Position numbers and translations under genes: made by a program
The notes under the pieces: generated by a model
Seen by the model: the letters and a program-made list of their open reading frames with translations, nothing else
What the model was told of the DNA's origin: nothing
Databases searched by the model: none
Source of the DNA: Hymenobacter nivis
GTDB lineage: Bacteria; Bacteroidota; Bacteroidia; Cytophagales; Hymenobacteraceae
Assembly: GCF_003149515.1 (NCBI RefSeq)
Contig: NZ_CP029145.1
Coordinates: 3,596,001-3,660,000 of the forward strand
Length of the DNA stretch: 64,000 nucleotides
Reading direction: 5' to 3'
In this document: positions 26,442 to 34,299 of the stretch, piece after piece
How positions within the stretch are numbered: the stretch's first letter is position 1
Layout: each line of letters opens with the position of its first letter

Positions 26442-27634
26442 TGGGCACGGCCAAAAGCCTGGGGTGCTGGCTCTTGCTGGCCGGGTTGGACTGGGGCGGG
26501 CTGAAAACGTGTGTGCGCCACGCTGCCGCTCCGGTCGACGCCGTGCTCGTCATCACGAAGGGCGGCACCTACTCGGGCACCTACCGCAGCAGCGCCTCCG
26601 GGGTGGCCTGCGTGCGCGTGGCCACGGCCGAGCCCGTAGTGCTGGATGGCTGCGTGCTGGCTGGCCCCGGCCACCTGATTGTGGCTGGGGAGGGGGCCGA
26701 CCTGACCGTGCGCAATTGCCGCGGCCAGGGCCTGCCGCCCACGGTGGACAAGCAGCCCACCGGCCGGTTCGTGGACGCCTACCGGCCCCGCCGCCTGGTA
26801 GTCGAGCACAATGAGTTCACCCAAACCACGGGCATCGGCGTGAACCGCTGGGCTAGCCCCGGGGCCCCGGCCCAAACCCTGACGGTTCGTTACAACCAGG
26901 CCCGCAACATCGACGGGCGCTGGCGCAACGGGGGGGGGGCGCGGGCGAGCTTCCTGATATTGAACACGGTGCAGCACCTGCCCGGCGTGGACGTCGCCTA
27001 CAACGAGGTGCTCAATACGCCGGACCAGAGCCTGGTGGAGGACAACATCAACCTGTACAATTCGTCGGGCACGGCGGCCAGCCCGCTGCACGTGCACGAC
27101 AACTTCGTGCGCGGGGCCTACCCGTTCCCGGCCACGGGGGGCCCCTTCACGGGCACGGGCATCACCACCGACGGCGACGCGCAAACCCTGGCCGCGGCGA
27201 CGGGCTTCGTGGAGGCCGACCACAACCAGTTCGTGGGCATCGGCAACTCGGCCATGAACATCGCCAGCGGCCACGACGTGTACTACCACGACAACCGGGC
27301 GGTGAGCAGCGGCTACCTGCCCGACGGGCGGCGCTTCAGCGCGGGCTTCTGCGGGCTGGGGGTGTTCAACTACTACCGGCAGCCGGGGGGCGTATTCGCC
27401 AACCACCGGGTGGCCGACAACACGGTGGGCGTGGTGCGCTGGGGGGGGCACAGCCCCTCTGCCGACCGGCAGGACGAGGCCCCCGACGCCTGCGCCCCGT
27501 GCCAGGGCACCGTCCACCTGCCCGGCCCCATCACGCTGGCCACCGAGCAGGCCGAGTGGGTCCGCTGGCAAGCCAAACTCGCCCTCAACGGCTTGACCGT
27601 TGGACCCTTAACAGCTCAAAAAACGGGCAACTAG
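26441..27634 (+). CDS. Secreted parallel beta-helix protein
   Basis: A 397-residue protein with right-handed parallel beta-helix features: repeated short strands ending in N/H-rich turns such as LTVRNCRGQG, LVVEHNEFTQTTGIGVNRW, VDVAYNEVLNTPDQ, LHVHDNFVRG and FVEADHNQFVGIGNSAMNIA. Such proteins are often polysaccharide lyases, epimerases or carbohydrate-binding scaffolds. The N-terminus has a weak signal (KSLGCWLLLAGL). No T9SS sorting domain is seen. Positions 26879-27547 repeat at 34765-35433 with about 4 differences in 669 bp. A run of 10 G lies at 26930-26939 in the reading frame. It is translationally coupled to the GT2 gene. Confidence 0.8.
   Translation: MGTAKSLGCWLLLAGLDWGGLKTCVRHAAAPVDAVLVITKGGTYSGTYRSSASGVACVRVATAEPVVLDGCVLAGPGHLIVAGEGADLTVRNCRGQGLPPTVDKQPTGRFVDAYRPRRLVVEHNEFTQTTGIGVNRWASPGAPAQTLTVRYNQARNIDGRWRNGGGARASFLILNTVQHLPGVDVAYNEVLNTPDQSLVEDNINLYNSSGTAASPLHVHDNFVRGAYPFPATGGPFTGTGITTDGDAQTLAAATGFVEADHNQFVGIGNSAMNIASGHDVYYHDNRAVSSGYLPDGRRFSAGFCGLGVFNYYRQPGGVFANHRVADNTVGVVRWGGHSPSADRQDEAPDACAPCQGTVHLPGPITLATEQAEWVRWQAKLALNGLTVGPLTAQKTGN
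26879..27547 (+). repeat. 669-bp direct repeat, copy 1
   Basis: Nearly identical to 34765-35433 at a constant offset of 7886 bases. I counted four substitutions and no indels. Both copies lie in beta-helix coding sequence in the same orientation. Confidence 0.95.
26930..26939 (+). repeat. Poly-G tract (10 G) in coding sequence
   Basis: Ten consecutive G encode Gly-Gly-Gly plus the first base of Ala. The same run is at 34816-34825. Runs of this length slip during replication and are the usual substrate of phase variation. Confidence 0.85.
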
Positions 27635-27709
27635 CGCGGTTTCTAAGTGTGCGCTACCGATTCGCGGCTACACACCACACATCAACCTGGTAACCGATCT
27701 AGGTAGGTA

Positions 27710-27757
27710 ATAAGCAAGCACCAGCATAGGTCTTACTACATGGGTGCTCTTGCTTAT
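27710..27757. terminator. Hairpin between convergent genes
   Basis: ATAAGCAAGCACC pairs with GGGTGCTCTTGCTTAT with one small bulge, between the beta-helix gene and the minus-strand DUF418 gene. The right arm includes the DUF418 stop codon. Confidence 0.55.
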
Positions 27758-29031
27758 GACAGGACTGGCCGGACCCGCATTGGCTGCATTTTGCCCAGGG
27801 TCAGCGAGCGCCAGGCCCATTCCACGGGGCCGTAGCTGAAATGTTGGAGCCAGTAGGCGCTTAGGCCTACTTGTAACATGAAGATGGGCAGGCTCAGTAA
27901 GCTCGCCACCCACAATTGGCTGGTGCCTTGCAGCCCCAGGCCATAGCCAAAAAATAGCAGCGAACCCACCAGCGTTTGGAGCAAGTAGTTGGTTAAGGCC
28001 ATGCGGCCCACCAAGGACAAGGGCGCCACGGCCCAGCGCCCGGGCCAGTATTGAAAAAGCAGCGTCAGGCCGGCGATGTAAAAGGCGGTGGTGGCGACGT
28101 TGCGCAGGTCGTACACCGTGCGGAATATGGCCCGAACCGCATCAGATGCCTGTAGCTCGGGCCCGTACGTTCGGGTGAGAAGTAGGGCAAGTGCTTTGGT
28201 GCCCACCAACACCAGCACAGCGAAAAAAGCGAAGCGCCGGAAAAGCGCCTGCTTTTCTGTGGCGTACTGAAAAATCCGACGGCGGCCCGCGTACAGCCCA
28301 ATCAAAAAAGCCCCTAACGTTTGGTAAATCCGCCCGCTGCCAAACTGAAAATTCAAGGCGTTGCCAAACGAATGGGCGTTGGCCAGGAAATTGTCGCTGT
28401 AGCTGCCGTGCACCAAAGTACGGTAGTTGGTCACGGCGTTGCGGGCCAGCAGAGCCAGCCGGTGCTGGCGCTCGGACTGGGTAGGGGGAGCCGCCCAGCC
28501 GTGGTAAATCCGCACGAGGTTGACCGGCAGATTCAGCGCCAGCAGGAGGCCAAATAGTAGGACCACCCGGTTAGAAACCCGGTTGAAAAGTAGCAGCAAA
28601 ACACCCAGCGCTGCATAAATGAGCAGAATGTCGCCCCGCCAGTGGAGGTAATGCAACAGGCCGATGGCCCCTAAAATGCAAAGCCGGCGGAGGAAACGCC
28701 GGTAAAAAACGGCCGGCGCTTCGTGCGAGCGGCTGATCATCAAGGCGAAGCTCAAGCCAAACAAAAAAGAGAAGAGCGTATAGAATTTGTCAACGAAGAG
28801 CAACTCCACCTTGCCGATTACCAGCGCGTTGAGGGGCCCTGCCGCGTGGAAATCGTACAGCTGCTTGGGTAAGGCGTCGGCCGTGAACCACCGGTTGCAA
28901 TGAACCACTAAAATGCCCAGCAGGGCTGCACCCCGCAGGGCATCAACCACCTGCAAGCGGGCCGCTTGGAGGCGTTTGGTTGGCAAAGCGTAGGGTATCG
29001 TCAAGTCGGTAGGGGTTAAGGTTCTAGGCAA
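27754..29031 (-). CDS. DUF418 membrane protein (YeiB-like)
   Basis: A 425-residue multispanning protein of the DUF418/YeiB family. It has VVDALRGAALLGILVVHCNR near residue 28, FVDKFYTLFSFLFGLSFALM near 80 and the C-terminal DUF418 core with RMALTNYLLQTLVGSLLFF and GPVEWAWRSLTLG. The family is related to acyltransferase-3 proteins and may modify envelope molecules; a role in acylating the exopolysaccharide is only inference from position. It lies in reverse orientation between a complete and a broken beta-helix gene, which suggests insertion after a duplication. Confidence 0.88.
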   Translation of the reverse strand: MPRTLTPTDLTIPYALPTKRLQAARLQVVDALRGAALLGILVVHCNRWFTADALPKQLYDFHAAGPLNALVIGKVELLFVDKFYTLFSFLFGLSFALMISRSHEAPAVFYRRFLRRLCILGAIGLLHYLHWRGDILLIYAALGVLLLLFNRVSNRVVLLFGLLLALNLPVNLVRIYHGWAAPPTQSERQHRLALLARNAVTNYRTLVHGSYSDNFLANAHSFGNALNFQFGSGRIYQTLGAFLIGLYAGRRRIFQYATEKQALFRRFAFFAVLVLVGTKALALLLTRTYGPELQASDAVRAIFRTVYDLRNVATTAFYIAGLTLLFQYWPGRWAVAPLSLVGRMALTNYLLQTLVGSLLFFGYGLGLQGTSQLWVASLLSLPIFMLQVGLSAYWLQHFSYGPVEWAWRSLTLGKMQPMRVRPVLS

Positions 29032-29217
29032 CGGCGCGCGGCCCGCTTGGCAGCTCCGAGGTGAATAAACGTACCCTATTAAATAAATGTTAACTACCGT
29101 TTACCTACTTCATGTGGTTACGTGCAAAGCAGGCTCGCTACGAACGGCACCTTGGCCAACGTCGCAGGTGCCCGCCCTGCCATGGGGCGCGCCTCTGTGC
29201 CGGATGGCCGCCGGGAA

Positions 29218-29580
29218 CCAGCGGCCACGACGTGTACTACCACGACAACCGGGCGGTGAGCAGCGGCTACCTGCCCGACGGGCGGCGCTTCAGCGCGGGC
29301 TTTTGCGGGCTGGGGATGTTCAACTACTACCAGTAGCCGGCTACAATATTTTTTCACAACTAGCTGGATAGCAATGCATTGGATGTAGTGCGATGGGATG
29401 AGCACGCGTCCTTCGCCGACTGCCAGCACGGGGCCCCTGATGCCTGCGCTCCGTGCGCAGGGCTTGCCCGCCCTCGTCACGGCCGCCACCAAGCGGGACG
29501 AGTGGGCCCGGTGGCCGGCCAAGCTGGGCCGTAACCGCGTGGCTACTGGCACCGTAACAGCCCGAAAGCCGACCAAATAG
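29218..29580 (+). pseudogene. Broken beta-helix gene remnant
   Basis: Positions 29218-29340 match the 26441-27634 gene almost base for base (around its residues 275-317), but a CAG TAG replaces CGG CAG and stops the frame. Further on, GAPDACAPC and, in another frame, LPALVTAATKRDEWARW and the C-terminal TVTARKPTK match the paralogue end (ATEQAEWVRW...LTAQKTGN). Premature stop, frameshift and missing N-terminal two thirds show a decayed third copy. Confidence 0.85.
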
Positions 29581-29600
29581 GCTTTCGTTTTCTTTCTTGC

Positions 29601-30797
29601 ATGTACATCGGAGTGCTGGCCCCCATTGCCACTAACGACCTGTTGCCCCCGGCCGAGCGGCGCGCCTGCCCGTACCCCAAAGGGCGCGAAGGGGCCCCAC
29701 TCATCAGCAACCTCATCCGTGAGTACGTGGCCCGGGGCCACCAGGTGCTGGCCATAACCCTCGACGACCAACTGGCCGACGACGCCGCGCCCTTCGTGCA
29801 CGAGGGCCCCGGCCTGACCTACGTGGTGGTGCCCGCCCGCCGCCGCACCTTCCGCCCCAACGGCCGCCGGCTGGGCCGCACCGCCGATTTTTTCTGGTTC
29901 GAGCGCCAAGGGCTGCTGGCTGTACTGCGGCGCTACCGCCCTGAGGTGGTGCACGCCCACTGGACCTATGAGTTTGCGCTGGCCGGCCTCGCCTACGATC
30001 CGCAAACGCTCGTGACGGTGCACGACAACGCCCAGATTATCTTCCGATACGTGCGCACACTCAACCGGCTGTTTCACCTGCTCATGGCCCGCTACGTGTT
30101 CCGCAAGGGCCGCTGGTTCACGGCGGTATCGCCGTACATGGCCGCCACGGTGCAGCCCTGGACCACCGCCAAAGTGGCCGTGGTGGCCAACCCGGTGGTG
30201 ATCCCAGCCCGGCCCAGCGCCACGAAGGCCCCGCTGGAGCGGCCCGTTATCAGCCTGATTGTGAACGGATGGGACGACCGCAAAAACAGCACCACGGCCC
30301 TGTTGGCCTTTAAAGCCGTGCGGCAGCGGCACCCGGCGGCAGTGCTTTGGGGCATGGGCACGGCCTTTGTGCCAGGCGAAGAAGCGGCGGCATTTTGCCA
30401 TGAGCACGGCATTGAGGGCGTTGTGTTCATGGGCCCCACGCCCCACGAGCAAGTGCTGGAAAACATTGCGGCCAGTACCCTCGTGCTGCACGCTTCGCTC
30501 GAAGAATCGTTCGGCATGGTGCTGGCCGAGGCCATGGCCTACGGGGTGCCCGTGGTGGCCGGCCGGGCCAGCGGGGCCGTGCCCTGGGTGGTAGCCGATG
30601 GCGGCCTGCTGGTGGACGTGGCCAGCGCCACGGCCATTGCCGAGGCCGTGAATGGCCTGCTCGCCGACCAGGCCCTGTACGAGCAGTTGTCGGCGCGGGC
30701 CGTGGCCGTCATCGCCGAGCGGTTCCCGCTGGCTAAAGTCGCCGACGAATACCTGGACTTGTACATGAAAATGGGTAGCAAGCAGCCGGTGGCCTGA
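29601..30797 (+). CDS. GT4 glycosyltransferase
   Basis: A 398-residue GT-B enzyme. The N-terminal domain shows YIGVLAPIATNDLLPPAERR, the HAHWTYEFALAGLAY acceptor-side motif and DNAQIIFRYVRTLNRLF. The C-terminal domain has VISLIVNGWDDRKNSTTALL, VVFMGPTPHEQVLENIAAS and the EX7E motif ESFGMVLAEAMAYGVPVVAG with both glutamates intact. It follows the decayed beta-helix remnant by 20 bases and ends one base before the stop of the convergent GMC oxidoreductase gene. Confidence 0.9.
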   Translation: MYIGVLAPIATNDLLPPAERRACPYPKGREGAPLISNLIREYVARGHQVLAITLDDQLADDAAPFVHEGPGLTYVVVPARRRTFRPNGRRLGRTADFFWFERQGLLAVLRRYRPEVVHAHWTYEFALAGLAYDPQTLVTVHDNAQIIFRYVRTLNRLFHLLMARYVFRKGRWFTAVSPYMAATVQPWTTAKVAVVANPVVIPARPSATKAPLERPVISLIVNGWDDRKNSTTALLAFKAVRQRHPAAVLWGMGTAFVPGEEAAAFCHEHGIEGVVFMGPTPHEQVLENIAASTLVLHASLEESFGMVLAEAMAYGVPVVAGRASGAVPWVVADGGLLVDVASATAIAEAVNGLLADQALYEQLSARAVAVIAERFPLAKVADEYLDLYMKMGSKQPVA

Positions 30798-30798
30798 T

Positions 30799-32469
30799 TC
30801 AAGCTGCTGGCTGGGCCTTGAGGTAGTCGGCCAGCAGCAGGGCGTGGGCCACGATGGTAAGCGTGGGGTTGGCGTGGCCCCCGGTGGGAAACACCGAAGA
30901 ACCAGCCACGTACAAATTGCTCACCCCGTGTACTTTGGCATTTTCGTCCACAACGCCCGTGCGTGGGTCTTCCGACATGCGGGTGGTGCCGATGTGGTGC
31001 GAGGCCGAGTTGTAGGCCGCAATCCGCTTGTGCAGGTAGCGCCGCAGCTCGTCTTCGTCGTAATTAATGTCGCCCAGGTTTTGCGCCCGGAAGCGGCTCA
31101 CGAACAGCGTGTGCGCCGTGACGATGGACTCCAAATCTGCTTCCAAGAACGCCAGCTTTACTTCGGCGCGGGGCACGCCGAAGGTGTCCTTTTCCGTGGC
31201 CGACAGGCACACCCGGCTGTCGCGGTTGGGGGCCTGCTCGGCCTGAAAGTACAGGCCCCAGTAGGCGTTTTGCTTCGAGGGCATGAGGAACGGCAGGCGG
31301 CGCTTGGCCATGCGCTTCAGGCCCAGTCGCACCAGGTTGGGCACTTCCCACAGCCCGTTTTTGGCGATGTTGGCGGCGTGCTCGCGCAGGCCCGGCAGCA
31401 GCAGCCGGGCTTGGTGCGCCGTTTGGGCCACCGAGCGCTGGCTGAGGATGGAGAGCACCGACTTGGCCACGAACCGCGACGAAAACAGCACGTCGCGGTG
31501 GCCGTTGTCGGTGTTGGCGTGGTAGAGAAAAAAGATGTGGTTCAGCATCTGGTGCGCCGCCTGCGTGGGTTCGGGAAACCACCAGCGCCGGCGGCAGTAC
31601 ACGCCCCCGGGGTCGCGCTCGAAGTCGGCCCGCAGCTGGGTTTTGTCGCGCAGCTTCACGTCGGCATACGTGCCACTGAAGTGGACCATGTAGTAGCGCC
31701 CCACGTTGTCGTGCTGGTTGCCCAGCCCGCTTGGAAACTGGTCGTTGGCGGAGGCCAGCAGCAACCGGGCGTTTTCGATGCCGCCCGTGGCCAGCACGAA
31801 GCGCCCGGCCGTTACCGTCAGCGCTTGGCCGTGCAGTGACACCTCCGCGTGGCTCACCGTGGCGCTGCCGGCCGGGGCATGCAGTGCCAGTACGTGGGCG
31901 TCGAGCAGCACTTGCACGTTGGCACTTTTTTCGAGGGCCCCTCGGTAGGCCTTGCCGAAATGCACCGGGGGGCTCCACCGCTCCAGCGGGTAGGAAACCA
32001 GCTCCTCCGAGTCGAGGCCCGCCAGAATTTCCGGGTGGCTGCCGGGAAAGGCTTTCTGGGCATCAAACTCAAAATCACCGACTTGGCACAGCTCGGCCGC
32101 CTGGTGGTAGTAGGGCAGCAGGTCGTCGTAGGCGAAGGGCCAGCCGCTGCCAGGCACCCAGGCCCGGGCCTTAAAATCAAGCGGCTCGAAAGGAATGCAC
32201 CGCCCGCCCCAGGCCGCCGAGGTGCCGCCGAACTGGCGGCGGCGGTTTTCCTCCAGGGGCTCGTGCGAGCCGGCGGGCCACACACTGCCCCGGTACAGGT
32301 CCTGGCTGGCCACGGTCTCGGCCCAGCCGCCGCCCGCCAGCACCACGACGCGCAGCGGGGTGCCGTCCAGGCGCAGGGCCAGGGAAATAGCCGCCGGCCC
32401 GCTGCCGACGATGCAGACGTCGGCGGCCAGGGTGTGGCCGGGCTGAAAAGTTTTTTCGGTAACAATCAT
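30799..32469 (-). CDS. GMC-family oxidoreductase
   Basis: A 556-residue FAD enzyme. The dinucleotide-binding motif VCIVGSGPAAISLALRL lies at about residues 17-33, RRQFGGTSAAWGGRC at about 77-91, and the C-terminal GMC domain SASHHIGTTRMSEDPRTGVV and SSVFPTGGHANPTLTIVAHA near the end, with the catalytic histidines in place. GMC enzymes oxidise alcohols or sugars. Position suggests oxidation of a sugar or polyprenyl-linked intermediate, which is inference. The start MIVTEKTF is preferred over an open upstream frame inside the next gene. Ten bases separate it from the aldo/keto reductase. Confidence 0.9.
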   Translation of the reverse strand: MIVTEKTFQPGHTLAADVCIVGSGPAAISLALRLDGTPLRVVVLAGGGWAETVASQDLYRGSVWPAGSHEPLEENRRRQFGGTSAAWGGRCIPFEPLDFKARAWVPGSGWPFAYDDLLPYYHQAAELCQVGDFEFDAQKAFPGSHPEILAGLDSEELVSYPLERWSPPVHFGKAYRGALEKSANVQVLLDAHVLALHAPAGSATVSHAEVSLHGQALTVTAGRFVLATGGIENARLLLASANDQFPSGLGNQHDNVGRYYMVHFSGTYADVKLRDKTQLRADFERDPGGVYCRRRWWFPEPTQAAHQMLNHIFFLYHANTDNGHRDVLFSSRFVAKSVLSILSQRSVAQTAHQARLLLPGLREHAANIAKNGLWEVPNLVRLGLKRMAKRRLPFLMPSKQNAYWGLYFQAEQAPNRDSRVCLSATEKDTFGVPRAEVKLAFLEADLESIVTAHTLFVSRFRAQNLGDINYDEDELRRYLHKRIAAYNSASHHIGTTRMSEDPRTGVVDENAKVHGVSNLYVAGSSVFPTGGHANPTLTIVAHALLLADYLKAQPAA

Positions 32470-32479
32470 GCGGTCACAA

Positions 32480-33364
32480 TCAGGAAAGCAACTGGGTGAT
32501 GGCCGGCAGGGCAGGGGGTAGGCTGGCCACGTAGCGCAGCGCCGCGATGTTGTGAGCCAGGTGGGCCGGGTTGCTGGTGCCGAACAGCACGGCGTCGGCC
32601 TTGTGCTCGGCCAGCGCGGCGGCAATCAGCAGCTGGGGCAGCGAGATGTCCGCCAGCCCGTCCATCCTCTGGATGGCCGCCATGTGCCGTGCAAATGCCG
32701 GCTGCAAAGCGGGGTAGGGTTGCAGTACTTGGTTGGCAATCACGGGGATGCCGTGGGCGCGGCAGAGCGCGGCAATGGCGTGGCCGCTGGGGCCCCAGCC
32801 CACGGGCGTTTGCACCAGCTGCACCTGCCCGCGGGCAATGCCGGCCTCCACCACGCGGTAGTCGTCGGTCGAAACGCCGGTGTAGCGGGCCAAGCCCTGC
32901 TGCCGAATCTGGGCCAGGCCGTCCCAGGCATCGGTGCCGGCCAGGGCGTCCCAAGTAGGCTCGTGCAGCAGCAGGGCATCGGCGGTTTCCACGCCCAGGC
33001 GCTGGTTGCTGCGCTGCACGCTGCCCACGAGGTAGGCGGCCGAGTAGTTGTTGCGGGCCCCGGCGCGCTGCCTGATTTTTTTGGCAATTTGGTTGAGGGG
33101 CGACAGCCAGCCGGGGGCGTGCACGCGGGGCAGCCCGGCCTTCGTGACGACGAAAAACGGGTAGCCCGTGGCGCGCAAGCCCCGGCCAATGAGCCGTTCC
33201 GCATCGCCCGAACCATAAAAATCAGAGGTGTCGATCAGGTTAACGTTCTGCTCGGTGGCCAGCTTGAGGAAGGCGTTGAAAGCCGCCGGAGCCATTCGGC
33301 TGCCCAGCGAGGCGGCCCGGCTGGTGCCAAGCCCCACCCGCGACAATTGGGTTATAGAAATCAT
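32480..33364 (-). CDS. Aldo/keto reductase
   Basis: A 294-residue AKR. The catalytic tetrad is intact: Asp in VNLIDTSDFYG, Tyr in the same loop, Lys in FFVVTKAG and His in ADALLLHEP. The cofactor part includes FGTSNPAHLAHNIAAL. The family reduces aldehydes or ketones with NADPH. It is the first gene of a two-gene minus-strand unit with the GMC oxidoreductase, suggesting oxidation and then re-reduction of one sugar carbon, i.e. an epimerisation-like pair; this is inference. Confidence 0.9.
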   Translation of the reverse strand: MISITQLSRVGLGTSRAASLGSRMAPAAFNAFLKLATEQNVNLIDTSDFYGSGDAERLIGRGLRATGYPFFVVTKAGLPRVHAPGWLSPLNQIAKKIRQRAGARNNYSAAYLVGSVQRSNQRLGVETADALLLHEPTWDALAGTDAWDGLAQIRQQGLARYTGVSTDDYRVVEAGIARGQVQLVQTPVGWGPSGHAIAALCRAHGIPVIANQVLQPYPALQPAFARHMAAIQRMDGLADISLPQLLIAAALAEHKADAVLFGTSNPAHLAHNIAALRYVASLPPALPAITQLLS

Positions 33365-33533
33365 GCAATCAGCAGCGTGCGCGGCGTTTGTGAAGAAAGA
33401 GCGGCTGCGCCCTGCCGGCCCGCCTTCGCCCAGATACGTGCAGCGGCCGGACTAAGGTAGCCCGGCGGCCCAAATTAGCCCAGTTTTTTTGGGCTTGTCC
33501 GCCCCTCTGTGGCCCTGGCCTCGCCATTATTGA

Positions 33534-33715
33534 GCCCCGGCCCCGGAACACCACGTCCCACCAGAAGGCCTGGTTATCCAGCACGTGGTGCGTAGAATTG
33601 GAAAACGTAGCCGGTACGCCGTAGTGCTGCAAAACGGGCAGCGTACGGAGATTGTTGTAACACCCGTCGTCGAAGTGATGAGGACGTATTCCGCACCGAT
33701 TCGAGGCCGCGTAGC
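33534..33715 (-). pseudogene. Polysaccharide deacetylase fragment
   Basis: Read on the minus strand the sequence gives IGAEYVLIT, a one-base slip, then HFDDGCYNNLRTLPVLQHYG, VPATF and HVLDNQAFWWDVVF. This is the catalytic-site start of a NodB-type polysaccharide deacetylase (ITFDDG...LPVLxxYGVPATFF...FWWD). The frame is lost at ACTTCGAC, where ACTTTCGAC would be expected, and both ends are missing. It is adjacent to a palindrome that may have replaced the upstream part. Confidence 0.75.
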
Positions 33716-33724
33716 ACGTCGGCC

Positions 33725-33785
33725 GGGATTACAAACGTGTAACCGTGGGCCAGGAAGCAGGCCACGGTTACACGTTTGTAATCCC
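33725..33785. repeat. Perfect palindrome, 24-bp arms
   Basis: GGGATTACAAACGTGTAACC with GTGG on the left (33725-33748) is exactly complementary to 33762-33785. The 13-base spacer reads GCCAGGAAGCAGG. It looks like a dispersed REP or MITE-type hairpin rather than a terminator, as it has no U-run. Confidence 0.75.
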
Positions 33786-34229
33786 AGTGGTGATTCGCTG
33801 CTGGGGATCCACTTTGTACCGTTCCATCTCGTTCGCGTTCCCAAAGAGCACGTGAAACATGGACACCATCAGGGCGAGCCGCTCAGGTACAGCAGCCCCC
33901 AAGTGGATCAAAGATGCCATTTCGTCGAGCCTGTTAAGTGCCCGTTTCCAAACACAGTCCATAGCAGCAGGTGGGATAAAAATGGCTTAAACGAATATTA
34001 ATTATCAACTAAAGCAGGTGGTTTATTCGGCCAAGCAAGCGATAATTATTGCTAATCCAGCGCAATAGTTGGCAAAATGGCTGGGAGCGCTGCCAGGGCC
34101 TTAGCAAGGTGGGGAAATACTCAAAAATTGCATTTTGCTATTTTGATAGCGGGTTCTTATGAAGTAAATAGTTTGATAGTTTTTCATACTAGTGCGTAAT
34201 TCAATAGCTTACGTTTGCCGACGGCCTCC

Positions 34230-34237
34230 TATATTTG
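34230..34237 (+). promoter_or_regulatory. Bacteroidetes -7-like box
   Basis: TATATTTG matches the TAnnTTTG -7 consensus of Bacteroidota housekeeping promoters and lies 63 bases before the large T9SS gene, in an AT-rich leader. The matching -33 TTTG box is not well placed, so this is tentative. Confidence 0.4.
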
Positions 34238-34299
34238 CCACAATAGAACTTATGAATTATGAAGATTTCTATTGATCGGCGATCTTAACCAGCACGTTT

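Larger units (their letters stand above)
33365..34299. other. Gene-poor stretch with debris and a palindrome
   Basis: No intact gene. It holds a polysaccharide deacetylase fragment (33534-33715), a perfect palindrome (33725-33785), an AT-rich second half (33980-34299) and a promoter-like TATATTTG at 34230-34237. A 64-codon open stretch on the minus strand (33768-33962) has no recognisable product. Confidence 0.5.

Noticed and set aside
27441..27448. Eight-G run in the beta-helix gene
   Set aside because: Shorter than the 10-G run and less likely to slip; not listed separately.
33768..33962. 64-codon open stretch on the minus strand upstream of the deacetylase fragment
   Set aside because: No family pattern, and it may be part of the same decayed region; not called a gene.
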